A stretch of DNA of 64,000 nucleotides from Streptomyces iakyrus (GTDB taxonomy: Bacteria; Actinomycetota; Actinomycetes; Streptomycetales; Streptomycetaceae), in assembly GCF_000717055.1 (NCBI RefSeq), contig NZ_JNXI01000037.1, forward strand, positions 70,500 to 134,499, given 5' to 3'. Position numbers and translations under genes: made by a program. Each line of letters starts with the position of its first letter. Position 1 is the stretch's first letter. Below are positions 36,813 through 45,546 of the stretch, in pieces. Below the pieces are notes generated by a model. The model made no database searches. It had not been told where the DNA came from and saw nothing but the letters and a program-made list of their open reading frames with translations.

Positions 36813-38237
36813 TCACTTCCGTGCCCGGGCCCGTGCCCCGGCCAGCCGGTCCAGGTGCTCCTCGTAGCCCCTGGTGTAGAACGCGGCCCGCTCCGGGTCC
36901 GGCTCGACGACCGCCGTCGGTCGCGTCCACTCCTCCGCGTCCAGCGGCACCCCGTACCGCTCGGCCGCCGCCAGGACCGCGCCCCGCGCGCCCACCTCGC
37001 CCTCCACGACCCGCAACGGCCGCCCGAGCACATCGGCCAGCAGCCGCATCCAGGCGGAGCTGCGGGTGCCGCCGCCGCACACGGCCAGGCTCCCGGTGAG
37101 GCCCGCCGCCGCCAGGCAGTGCCGGGCCGCGTACCCGATGCCCTCGCAGGTGGCGCGGACCAGATCACCCCGGCCCGACTCCAGGGACACGCCCGTGAGT
37201 TCGGCGCGCAGGCGCGGTTCGACGAAGGGGGCGCGTTCACCGGAGGGCGCGAAGTACGGCAGCACCCGGACGCCGTTCGCGCCCGGCGGCGTCCCGGCCA
37301 GCAGGCCGTCCACCTCGTCGTGCCGCACGCCCGTCGTCGACAGCACCCAGTCCAGCGCTGCCGTGCCGACCATGGCGGGCATGGCGCGCAGCCAGTGCCC
37401 GGGCCGGTCCGTGGAGATGTACAGGCCGGCCGGTTCGCCGGTCAGGTCGAGCTCGGTGGTGGCGACCAGACTGGCCAGACAGGTGCCGACGATCAGCAGA
37501 CCGTCCCCCGGGGACGTCACCCCGGCGCCCAGCGCGCAGGCCGGCAGGTCGTAGGGCCCGTTCGCGATCCGGGTCCCGGGCGGCAGGCCCTCGCCTCGCG
37601 CCCCGGCCGTCGCGACCGGGTCGCTGACCGGGGCGAGCAGCCCCCTGCGGTGCGCCAGCCCCAGCAGTTCGACGACCCGGTTGTCGTACGTCCGGGTCCG
37701 CGGGTCCAGGAACGGCATCGACGCGTCCGACACATCCGTCGTCGGGCCGGCGCCGGTCAGCCGCTGGAACACCATGTCCTTGCAGTACAGGGCGGCCTTC
37801 GCGGCATCCAGGGCCTTCGGTTCGTGACGTTCGAGCCACGCCAGCAGCGGGCCCGGGGAGCCCGGGAACATCGCGCCGCCGGTCCGCCGGAACACCGTCT
37901 CGAAGGTGCCGTCCGCCAGCCACCGGTCGACCAGTTGGTGCGCCCGCCCGTCCATCCAGGAGGCGGCCGGCCGCACCGGCCGCCCCTCGCCGTCGACCAG
38001 CCACACCCCGTCGCCCTGCCCCGTGAGCCCGGCCAGCTCGACGGGCTCCGCCACGGCGGAGGTCAGCGCTTCGAGCACCGCGACGACCTCCCCGTACACC
38101 TCCTCCATGTCCTGTTCGACCAGCCCGCCGTGCAGTTCCAGGCCCACCGGGCGTGACTCCACCGCCAGTTGGCGGCCCATGGCGTCGAAGGCCGCCGCCT
38201 TGACCATGGACGTGCCCACGTCGATCCCCACGTACAT
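36813..38237 (-). CDS. FGGY-family carbohydrate kinase
   Basis: A 474-residue kinase that phosphorylates a sugar or polyol with ATP. N-terminal phosphate-binding DVGTSMVKAAAFD, TGQGDGVWLVD, the conserved WMDGRA segment and C-terminal CGGGTRSSAWMRLLADVLGRP show a complete enzyme. The TGQGDGxWL segment is like erythritol/xylulose kinases, but I cannot fix the substrate. It follows the dehydrogenase gene by 18 bases in a long minus-strand operon with an ABC importer. Confidence 0.9.
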   Translation of the reverse strand: MYVGIDVGTSMVKAAAFDAMGRQLAVESRPVGLELHGGLVEQDMEEVYGEVVAVLEALTSAVAEPVELAGLTGQGDGVWLVDGEGRPVRPAASWMDGRAHQLVDRWLADGTFETVFRRTGGAMFPGSPGPLLAWLERHEPKALDAAKAALYCKDMVFQRLTGAGPTTDVSDASMPFLDPRTRTYDNRVVELLGLAHRRGLLAPVSDPVATAGARGEGLPPGTRIANGPYDLPACALGAGVTSPGDGLLIVGTCLASLVATTELDLTGEPAGLYISTDRPGHWLRAMPAMVGTAALDWVLSTTGVRHDEVDGLLAGTPPGANGVRVLPYFAPSGERAPFVEPRLRAELTGVSLESGRGDLVRATCEGIGYAARHCLAAAGLTGSLAVCGGGTRSSAWMRLLADVLGRPLRVVEGEVGARGAVLAAAERYGVPLDAEEWTRPTAVVEPDPERAAFYTRGYEEHLDRLAGARARARK

Positions 38238-38255
38238 GCGGCTTTCCTCCCGGTC

Positions 38256-39287
38256 TCAGGTCAGGCAGTGCGCGAGCGGCTCCCCGCGCACCCAGCGGCC
38301 CACCTCTTCGGCGGCGATCCGGGCGGCCTTCTCCGCGACCGCGCGCGACGCCCCGCCCAGGTGGGGGGTGAGGACCACGTGGTCGGCGAGTCCCAGCAGC
38401 CGGGACTGCGCCGGCAGCGGTTCGCGTTCGTAGGTGTCCAGCGCCGCCGCCGACACCCGGCCGCTCTCCAGCGCGTCGCACAGCGCGCCCTCGTCCACCA
38501 GCGGTCCCCGGGCCACGTTCACCACCACCGCGCCGGACGGCAGCAGCCCCAGCTCACGGGCGCCGATCAGCCCCCGCGTCTCGGGTGTGAGCCGGGCGTG
38601 CAGGGTGATCACCCGGGAGCGGCGCAGGAGGTCGTCGAGCGAGGTCACGCGCAGGCCGTGGATCTCGCCGTGCACATACGGGTCGTAGACCATCACCCGG
38701 GCCCCGAAGGCGCACAGCACGCGCGCGACCCGGCTGCCGACGGCCCCGTACCCGACCAGGCCGACAGGCAGGTCCTCCAGCTCCAGTCCGCTGCGCTCGT
38801 ACGTGTAGTACGTCGCCCCCTCCCAGCTGCCCCGCCCGGCGAGCGGTGCGTGGGCCTGGGGGATGCGGCGCAGGGCCGCCAGCATCATGCCGACGGTGAA
38901 CTCGGCGGTGGCAGCGGCGTTGCGGCCCGGCGCGAAGCACACCCGCACGTCACGGTTCTTCGCCGCGTCCAGGTTGACGTTGACCGGCCCGCCCCGGCAG
39001 ACCACGACCAGCCTCAGGTCCGGGCAGGCGGCGAGGACTTTCCCGGTGACCGGTCCCATCTGGGTGACCAGCACCTGCGCCCCGGCCAGCGCCTCGATCA
39101 GCTCGTCCTCGGCGTCACTGGCCTCCTGCACCTCGGCGACCGGCCCGAACGGCTCCAGCGGCCACCCGAGCCGCACTTCGCGGACGTCGGCCCGCTCCAC
39201 CTCGTGCTCCACCGCCCGCGTGATCAGGGACGGCAGGACGAAGTGGTCGCCGGCGGCCACGACACGCACGCTGTTTCCGTCAGTCAT
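38256..39287 (-). CDS. D-isomer-specific 2-hydroxyacid dehydrogenase family protein
   Basis: A 343-residue NAD(P)-dependent oxidoreductase. Rossmann motif GLVGYGAVGSRVARVL; catalytic Arg in VNVARGPLVDE, Glu in DTYEREPLP, His in TPHLGGA. The family reduces or oxidises 2-hydroxyacids such as phosphoglycerate; substrate not predictable here. The ATG at 39287 overlaps the stop of the ATPase gene as ATGA. Its place between ABC transporter and kinase suggests a catabolic step. Confidence 0.9.
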   Translation of the reverse strand: MTDGNSVRVVAAGDHFVLPSLITRAVEHEVERADVREVRLGWPLEPFGPVAEVQEASDAEDELIEALAGAQVLVTQMGPVTGKVLAACPDLRLVVVCRGGPVNVNLDAAKNRDVRVCFAPGRNAAATAEFTVGMMLAALRRIPQAHAPLAGRGSWEGATYYTYERSGLELEDLPVGLVGYGAVGSRVARVLCAFGARVMVYDPYVHGEIHGLRVTSLDDLLRRSRVITLHARLTPETRGLIGARELGLLPSGAVVVNVARGPLVDEGALCDALESGRVSAAALDTYEREPLPAQSRLLGLADHVVLTPHLGGASRAVAEKAARIAAEEVGRWVRGEPLAHCLT

Positions 39288-40372
39288 CGCAGGGCCTCCC
39301 CTGACTCGGCGTCGAAGACATGGGTGTGCTGCGGGTCGGCGGTCACCCGGACCCGGTCGTCGTGGGCGAGCCGCACCTCGGGGTCGGTGAGGACGACCAG
39401 ATGCCGTTCGACGCCGTCCAGGGCGAGGGTCGCCAGGCCCGACTCCAGGAGTGGTTCATGGGCGACGACCCGGGCGGGCAGGCCGTCTTCGGCGGTGAGC
39501 CGGACGTCCTCGGGGCGGATGCCGACCACCACCTCCCGCCCCCGGTCCACCGGCACGGGCAGGGCGACCCGCACCGTGTCGGAGAGGCGGGCGTGGCCGT
39601 CGCCGCCGGAGATGCCGGGCAGCAGGGTGATCGCGGGTTCACCGACGAAGTCCGCGACGAACACGTTGGCCGGGCTGTCGTAGATCTCGTAGGGGGTGCC
39701 GAGCTGCTGGATGACGCCGTCCTTCATCACGGCGATCCGGTCGGCGAGCGAGAGGGCCTCCTCCTGGTCGTGGGTGACCAGGATGGTGGTGTGGCCCAAG
39801 TCCTTCTGGATGCGTTTGAGTTCGCGGCGGGTGGAGTCACGCTGGGCCGCGTCCAGGTGGGAGAGCGGCTCGTCGAGGAGCAGGACGTCGGGTTCGCGGA
39901 TCAGGGCCCGGGCCAGGGAGACGCGCTGCTTCTGGCCGCTGGACAGGCCGGCCGGGCGGGCGTCGAGCAGGTCGGTCAGGCCCACCCGCTCGGCGATGTC
40001 CTTCACCTTGCGCTCGACGTCGCCCCTGGAACGGCGGGCGGCCCCCCGCCGGGCCTTCAGCCCGAACGCAAGGTTCTCCGCGACCGACAGCGGCGGATAC
40101 AGCGCGTAGTTCTCGAACGCCACCCCGATGTTCCGCTGCTGGGCGGGCCGTTCGACGACCGACGCCCCACCGACGAGGATGTCCCCGCCGGTGACGGACT
40201 CCAGACCGGCGATCATCCGTAAGGTGGTCGACTTGCCGCATCCGGACGGCCCGAGCAGCCCGAGCAGCTCCCCGGACCGCAACGTCAGATCGATTCCGCG
40301 GACGGCCTCCACCCCTGGCCGCCCCCGCGACCGATAGGTCTTCCGCAGCTCACGTAGCTCCAGTCCCGTCAT
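39284..40372 (-). CDS. MalK/UgpC-type ABC ATPase, second copy of the locus
   Basis: A 362-residue ATPase: nucleotide domain (1-235) and C-terminal TOBE domain. Walker A GPSGCGKSTT, signature LSSGQ (LSGGQ is usual), Walker B VLLLDEPLSHLDA, switch ILVTHDQEEALSL. The ATG at 40372 lies 23 bases inside the DeoR gene. With the ATPase at 41171-42262 it probably forms a heterodimer energising the two permeases. Confidence 0.92.
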   Translation of the reverse strand: MTGLELRELRKTYRSRGRPGVEAVRGIDLTLRSGELLGLLGPSGCGKSTTLRMIAGLESVTGGDILVGGASVVERPAQQRNIGVAFENYALYPPLSVAENLAFGLKARRGAARRSRGDVERKVKDIAERVGLTDLLDARPAGLSSGQKQRVSLARALIREPDVLLLDEPLSHLDAAQRDSTRRELKRIQKDLGHTTILVTHDQEEALSLADRIAVMKDGVIQQLGTPYEIYDSPANVFVADFVGEPAITLLPGISGGDGHARLSDTVRVALPVPVDRGREVVVGIRPEDVRLTAEDGLPARVVAHEPLLESGLATLALDGVERHLVVLTDPEVRLAHDDRVRVTADPQHTHVFDAESGEALR

Positions 40373-41174
40373 GGCCGCCCTTCATCGCGCAAACCTCGTA
40401 ACGGACCTTGTGTTCGTCCAGATCCCGCAGTGCCTCCGGCGACGCCCCGTCGTCGACGAGGAGCGTGTCGAAGCGGGACAGCGGGACGACCCGGTGCAGG
40501 GCGACCCGGCCGAGCTTGGTGTGGTCGATCAGCAGGACGTTCCGTGCCGCCGCGTCGAGCATCGCCCGCTTCACCGACACGATGTGCTGCTCCTGGTGGT
40601 AGGCGTAACCCCCGTGCACGGCCGACGTCGACGCGAAGCACACGTCCACCCGCAGCTGCTCGACCGCCTCCACGCACGACACCCCGAGGAACGAGGAGTG
40701 CAGCGGGTCGTAGTCGCCGCCGAGCGCCATCAGGTGGATGCCCCGCTGGCCGGACAGCAGGTTGATCGCCTCCAGGAAGTTGGTGACGACCGTCAGCGGT
40801 GTGATCTCGGCCGTGCGCAGCCGCCTGGCTATCTCCAGTGTGGACGTCGAGTCGTCCAGCAGGATCGCCATCCCGGGCTCCACCCACCGCAGCGCGTGCT
40901 CGGCGACGGCGGCCTTCTCGGCGCGCATGGTCTTCAGCCGGTACTGCACGTTCGACTCGAAGACCCCGGACGGCTGCGCGGTCACCCCGCCGCGGAACTT
41001 CCGTACGATGCCCTGCCGTTCGAGCTCGTCGAGGTCACGGTGGATGGTCATCAGGCTCACCCCGAACCGCTCGGCGAGCTCCGCCGCCGTCGCCGAGCCG
41101 TCGGCCAGCACCTGCTCGGCCATGGCCGCCTGCCGTGCCGCGGGCCCCTGCTGTCCACCACTGCTGTTGCTCAT
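40350..41174 (-). CDS. DeoR/GlpR-family transcriptional regulator
   Basis: A 274-residue regulator. N-terminal helix-turn-helix (about 20-75, LAERFGVSLMTIHRDLDELERQG) and a DeoR C-terminal sensor domain that in this family binds phosphorylated sugars (LLDDSTSTLEIARRL, MALGGDYDPLHSSFLG). The ATG at 41174 overlaps the stop of the upstream ATPase gene as ATGA. Encoded inside the transporter operon, so it probably controls it, with a phosphorylated kinase product as likely ligand. Confidence 0.93.
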   Translation of the reverse strand: MSNSSGGQQGPAARQAAMAEQVLADGSATAAELAERFGVSLMTIHRDLDELERQGIVRKFRGGVTAQPSGVFESNVQYRLKTMRAEKAAVAEHALRWVEPGMAILLDDSTSTLEIARRLRTAEITPLTVVTNFLEAINLLSGQRGIHLMALGGDYDPLHSSFLGVSCVEAVEQLRVDVCFASTSAVHGGYAYHQEQHIVSVKRAMLDAAARNVLLIDHTKLGRVALHRVVPLSRFDTLLVDDGASPEALRDLDEHKVRYEVCAMKGGHDGTGAT

Positions 41175-42262
41175 GACTGCGTCTCTATCCGTCGTCCCGG
41201 TCGCTCCGGCCGGTCGGCCTCGAACAGCAGCAGGTTCTCAGGCCGGACGACGAGCCGTACCGGATCGTCCGGACGAAGGCGCGCCGCGTCCGCCCGCGGG
41301 GCCACCAGCGACACCCGCTGCTCCCCGGTCCCGAGCCGGACGGTGACCTCCACGGACCGGCCGAGCACTTCCGTGACGTACACGGCCCCGGTCAGCCCGT
41401 GGCCCTCGTCTGCGTGCAGGGCGATGTCCCGGGGACGCAGGCCCACCAGTACCTCCGTGCCCGGTGCGGCCTGCGCCCGGACCGGCAGTTCCACACCGCC
41501 GTCCGCGCGCACGCCGCTCTCCGTCACCACGCCCGGCAGCAGATTGATCCGGGGCCGGCCGAAGGCCCGCGCGACCTCCGTGTCGTACGGCTCGTACCAG
41601 ATCTCCTCCCGCGTGCCCGTCTGCACGATCCGGCCCTGACGGATGACCCCGATCCGGTCGCCGAGCGCCAGTGCCTCGACCGAGTCGTGGGTGACGTAGA
41701 GGGTGGTGGTGTGCTGCACGGCCCCGATCGCCTTCAGTTCCGCCCGCATCTGCTGGCGGAGCTTGGCGTCGAGGTGGGAGAGCGGCTCGTCCAGCAGGAA
41801 GGCCCGGGCGGGACGGACCAGGACCCGGCCGAGGGCGACGCGCTGTCGCTGGCCGTTGGACAGCTGACCGACGGGCCGGTCCAGCAGCCCGGAGATGCCG
41901 AGCAGTTCGGCGATCGCGCCGATCCGCTGCCGGGCCTCGGCGGCGGGCAGCCGGTGCCGGGGCGAGCGCAGCGGCGAGGCCAGGTTGTCGTAGGCCGAGC
42001 GGTGCGGATAGAGGGCGTAGCTCTCGAAGCACATCGCCACACCCCGGTCGTACGGCTCGACCCCCCGCATGTCCTCGCCGTCGAGCACGACCGTGCCGGA
42101 GTCGGGCTGTTCGAGCCCGGCGACGGTTTTCAAAGTCGTGGTCTTCCCCGCGCCCGACGGGCCGAGCAGGCAGAAGAACTCGCCCTCCCGCACCTCCAGT
42201 TCGAGCTCGTCGAGCGCGACGGTCTTCCCGTACGCCTTCCGGATCCCGCTGAGCCTGATCAC
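41171..42262 (-). CDS. MalK/UgpC-type ABC ATPase, first copy of the locus
   Basis: A 363-residue ATPase with TOBE domain. Walker A GPSGAGKTTT, signature LSNGQ, Walker B FLLDEPLSHLDAK, switch TLYVTHDSVEALAL. The GTG at 42262 overlaps the permease stop as GTGA; the frame reading further upstream is a shadow of the permease gene. It differs clearly from the second ATPase of the locus, so the two are not a recent duplication. Confidence 0.92.
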   Translation of the reverse strand: MIRLSGIRKAYGKTVALDELELEVREGEFFCLLGPSGAGKTTTLKTVAGLEQPDSGTVVLDGEDMRGVEPYDRGVAMCFESYALYPHRSAYDNLASPLRSPRHRLPAAEARQRIGAIAELLGISGLLDRPVGQLSNGQRQRVALGRVLVRPARAFLLDEPLSHLDAKLRQQMRAELKAIGAVQHTTTLYVTHDSVEALALGDRIGVIRQGRIVQTGTREEIWYEPYDTEVARAFGRPRINLLPGVVTESGVRADGGVELPVRAQAAPGTEVLVGLRPRDIALHADEGHGLTGAVYVTEVLGRSVEVTVRLGTGEQRVSLVAPRADAARLRPDDPVRLVVRPENLLLFEADRPERPGRRIETQS

Positions 42263-43083
42263 GACTTCACCGCCCCGAACGACAGGCCCCGCACCAGGTA
42301 CCGCTGGATCGTCAGCGCCAGCAGCAGTGGCGGTACGACGGACACCAGCGCTGCGGCGGCCGTGAGGTTGTACTTGGGCCGGTCCCCGCCGAGGAACGAC
42401 AGCGCGCCCACGGTCACCGTCTGGGCCTCGTTGGAGGTGAGGATCAGCGGGAAGACGAAGTTGTTCCAGGCGAAGATGAACGCCAGCAGCGACACGGCCG
42501 CGATGCCCGGCTTGACCAGCGGGAGCGCCACCTTGAAGAACGCCTGCTTGCGGGTGTAGCCGTCGAGCAGGGCGGCCTGCTCCAGCTCGGGTGTGAGGTC
42601 GGCGAAGTAGGACCGCATGATCCACACGATGAGCGGCAGGGTGACGAGTTGCAGCACCCACACCATGCCGACGTACGTGTCGAACAGACCGAGCTTCTGG
42701 TAGAGCACGAACAGCGGGATGATCACGGTCAGTTCGGGTGCGAAGCGGAACGACAGCAGCGTGAACATCAGGTTCTCGGAGCCCTTGAACCGCCAGCCGG
42801 CCGAGGCGTAGGCGGCCGGCAGCCCCACCACCAGCGACAGCACGACCGCCCCGACCGACACCACCAGGCTGTTGACGAAGAACCGTACGAACGGGATGCC
42901 CTCGCTGTCGCCGAGGACCGTCCGGTAGCCGTCGAGGGTGGGGGAGAAGGAGAAGTACGTGGAGAAGAGCTGGTCGGCCGGCTTCAGCGACAGGATCACC
43001 ATCCAGGCGATCGGGAACAGCGCGAAGACGAAGTAGAGGATCAGGGCGGTGTCGCACAGCCACCCCACCAGGCGTTTCCTCAT
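42259..43083 (-). CDS. Carbohydrate ABC permease (MalG-like)
   Basis: A 274-residue permease with six helices and the EAA loop (ELEQAALLDGYTRKQAFFKVALPLVKPG) that contacts the ATPase. The ATG at 43083 overlaps the stop of the partner permease as ATGA. MalG-type, by length and N-terminus. Confidence 0.93.
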   Translation of the reverse strand: MRKRLVGWLCDTALILYFVFALFPIAWMVILSLKPADQLFSTYFSFSPTLDGYRTVLGDSEGIPFVRFFVNSLVVSVGAVVLSLVVGLPAAYASAGWRFKGSENLMFTLLSFRFAPELTVIIPLFVLYQKLGLFDTYVGMVWVLQLVTLPLIVWIMRSYFADLTPELEQAALLDGYTRKQAFFKVALPLVKPGIAAVSLLAFIFAWNNFVFPLILTSNEAQTVTVGALSFLGGDRPKYNLTAAAALVSVVPPLLLALTIQRYLVRGLSFGAVKS

Positions 43084-43964
43084 GTGGTCACCTCCGCGGC
43101 CTTCCGCTGGATCTTCCCCAGGTGCTTCACCAGCACCATCGCGGCCAGGTAGACCACGGCCCACAGCACGATCGTGTAGCTGATCCCGAAGGAGTACCTC
43201 TGGAAGCGGATGGCTTCGAGGTACGCCCGGATCTGGAGCACCACCGTCGAGTCGCCCGGCCCGCCCTCGGTGAGGGCGTAGATGATGTCGAACACCTTCA
43301 GCGAGTCCATGAACCGGAAGATCACCGCGACCAGCACATAGGGCCACAGCATCGGCAGCGTCAGGCGCCGGAAGGTGTACCACCACCCCGCGCCGTCCAC
43401 GGCCGCCGCCTCGAACGGGGAGGTGGGCAGCGACCGCAGACCGGCGAGGGCGAGGATCGCCACGAACGGGGTATAGACCCAGACGTCCACGGCGATCGAC
43501 GACAGCAGCGCGCCCGTCGGGGTGTCGGTCCACTGCACACCGCCCAGGCCGAAGGGCCTCAGCAGGTGGTTGACCACCCCGACCGACGGCTGGAGCATCA
43601 GCTTCCAGATGATCGCCGCGATCACCGGGGCGATCATCAGCGGCAGGATCAGGATCTTCTCCAGCACCCGGCCCAGCAGGGACGAGCGGTGCAGCAGCAG
43701 GGCGACGGCCACGCCGAGCACCGTCTCGGTGAGCGCCGCCCCGACCGCGTACAGCACCGTCACCCACGCCGAGTTCCAGAACGCCTCCTGGGTGAAAACG
43801 GCTCTGTAGTTCTCGAACCGCACCATGTCCGGCTGCGGTTTGCTCGCCGAGAAATCGAACAGCGTGTAGTACAGGCCGAGCCCGAACGGGTAGAGGATCC
43901 CGCAGGTCAGCAGCAGTGCCGGGACGATCAGGAGGTACGGGCGCAGGGTGAGCCGCCACCCCAT
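43080..43964 (-). CDS. Carbohydrate ABC permease (MalF-like)
   Basis: A 294-residue permease with six helices and EAA loop (PFEAAAVDGAGWWYTFRRLTLPMLWP). ATG at 43964, four bases after the binding-protein stop. Forms a heterodimer with the next gene product, by family. Confidence 0.93.
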   Translation of the reverse strand: MGWRLTLRPYLLIVPALLLTCGILYPFGLGLYYTLFDFSASKPQPDMVRFENYRAVFTQEAFWNSAWVTVLYAVGAALTETVLGVAVALLLHRSSLLGRVLEKILILPLMIAPVIAAIIWKLMLQPSVGVVNHLLRPFGLGGVQWTDTPTGALLSSIAVDVWVYTPFVAILALAGLRSLPTSPFEAAAVDGAGWWYTFRRLTLPMLWPYVLVAVIFRFMDSLKVFDIIYALTEGGPGDSTVVLQIRAYLEAIRFQRYSFGISYTIVLWAVVYLAAMVLVKHLGKIQRKAAEVTT

Positions 43965-43968
43965 CGCT

Positions 43969-45390
43969 CTAGCCCACCTTGCCGGCGAGGTCGTCCGCCA
44001 GCCCGTCCAGCACCGACTTCGCGCCCTTGCCGCCGTAGATCTCCTGGAGGGCCGAGGCCCAGCTGGTCGTCGCGTCGAAGAACTGGGCCTGCGGGGTGAA
44101 CTGGATCTTCGTCTGGTCGACGACCGCCTCGAAGGTCTCCAGGAAGCCCGGCAGGTGCCGCATCTTGTCCTTGTACGCGGCGTCGTCGGCGACGGACTTG
44201 CGCACCGGGTCGATGTGGTTGTGCGTGATCGCGCTCTTGCGCAGGTGCTCCTTGCCGGTGGCCCACTGGAGGAACAGCCAACTGGCGCTCTTCTTCTTGC
44301 TCTTGGCGTTCATGCCGAGCGACCAGATCCACATGTTGGTGGCGAGCGACCCGTCCGGCCCCTTCGGCCCCGGGTGGAAGGCGATCTTCCCGGAGGCGGG
44401 ACTGGCGCCCTTCACCGCCTGGAAGTAGGCGGCCGTGTCGGCGTCGAACAGCATCCCGGCCTTCTTCGCGCCCAGGTCGCTGGAGCACTGGTACCAGGTG
44501 TACGACGTCCACGACGGCGGTCCGCCCCGCTTGACCATCCGGGCCCAGTCCTCCGTGAAGGCCACGGCCTCGGGGCTGTTCATGGCCGGGGTGAGCTTCC
44601 CGCCGTCGACCGTGAAGTCCTTCAGCCCGTTGCGGGCGTACATCGTCATGAAGCCCGGGTGGATGGTGGCCCAGCTCCGGGAACCGCGCACGGCGATCCC
44701 GTACATGCCGTCGAAGCCCGCGCCCGGCGCCTTGCGCTTGATGGTCCCGGCGAGCTCGGTCAGTTCGTCGAAGGACTCGGCCGGTTTCAGGCCGAGTTTG
44801 CCGAACACCTCGGTGTTGTAGGCGACGACGTTGGTCTCCCACCCCCAGGGCAGCGCGTACTGCCCGCCCTGCCCGAGCGGCGCGCCCGCCTTCAGCGACC
44901 ACTGGTCGGCCTGGAGCAGGTTGGGGAAGAAGTCGGCCTGGTCCCATTCGGCGCCCGTGGCCGCGGAGTTGCGCATCCAGGGCCCGAGGTCCTCCAGCCA
45001 GCCCGGCGGCCCGTACTGCCACACCATGTAGGCGCCGAGCATGAAGACGTCGTAGGAGGCCCGCCCGCTGGACAGGTCCACGGTGAGTTTGTCGAAGTAG
45101 TTGTCCTCGGGGAAGACGTCGTACTCGACCTCGATACCGGTCTTCGCGGTGAACGACTTCAGGTCGGCGATGAGCGCGTCCGTGTACGGGTGCTTGTTGA
45201 GCAGGGCCTTGACGGTGGTGCCCTTCTCCCGCTTCCAGTCGAAGGAACCGGTGACGTCGTCCGCGGCGGAGCCGTCGCTCTTGTCATCGTTGCCGCCGAA
45301 GCCGGCGCCGCAGGCCGTGAGCAACGGGGCGGCCGCCGCCCCGGCGGCGAGGGCGAGGAAGCGCCGGCGGTCGTGCACGTGCGTGTCCAT
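43969..45390 (-). CDS. Extracellular solute-binding lipoprotein of the polyol/sugar importer
   Basis: A 473-residue binding protein, family 1. Signal region DRRRFLALAAGAAAAPLLTAC combines a twin-arginine-like start with lipobox LTAC, lipid on Cys27. The mature part has WQYGPPGWLEDLGPWM and LPWGWETNVVAYN, usual for polyol/sugar binders. The ATG at 45390 has GGAGG 6 bases upstream; a longer frame from 45420 would run into the palindrome. First gene of an operon that may extend to 35522. Confidence 0.92.
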   Translation of the reverse strand: MDTHVHDRRRFLALAAGAAAAPLLTACGAGFGGNDDKSDGSAADDVTGSFDWKREKGTTVKALLNKHPYTDALIADLKSFTAKTGIEVEYDVFPEDNYFDKLTVDLSSGRASYDVFMLGAYMVWQYGPPGWLEDLGPWMRNSAATGAEWDQADFFPNLLQADQWSLKAGAPLGQGGQYALPWGWETNVVAYNTEVFGKLGLKPAESFDELTELAGTIKRKAPGAGFDGMYGIAVRGSRSWATIHPGFMTMYARNGLKDFTVDGGKLTPAMNSPEAVAFTEDWARMVKRGGPPSWTSYTWYQCSSDLGAKKAGMLFDADTAAYFQAVKGASPASGKIAFHPGPKGPDGSLATNMWIWSLGMNAKSKKKSASWLFLQWATGKEHLRKSAITHNHIDPVRKSVADDAAYKDKMRHLPGFLETFEAVVDQTKIQFTPQAQFFDATTSWASALQEIYGGKGAKSVLDGLADDLAGKVG

Positions 45391-45412
45391 CCGTACCTCC
45401 GCGTGGAGCCTG

Positions 45413-45439
45413 GTTAACACGTCGAGTCGACTCGTTAAC
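45413..45439. promoter_or_regulatory. 27-bp palindrome, likely operator of the divergent sugar locus
   Basis: GTTAAC at both ends with TCGA-G-TCGA at the centre; only two of thirteen base pairs mismatch. It lies 23 bases upstream of the binding-protein ATG and 107 bases upstream of the divergent kinase, where a repressor would block the first operon. Which regulator binds (the local DeoR or another) is unknown. Confidence 0.65.
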
Positions 45440-45546
45440 AGAGGGTGGAACGGCTGAAGTTGGGCGTCAATCCCTCGCGCACGGGAAAATATCGGGGCAC
45501 AGTGAGAAGTTCACAGATCCGGCTGCGACGGCGTGGGAGGTTCCGG

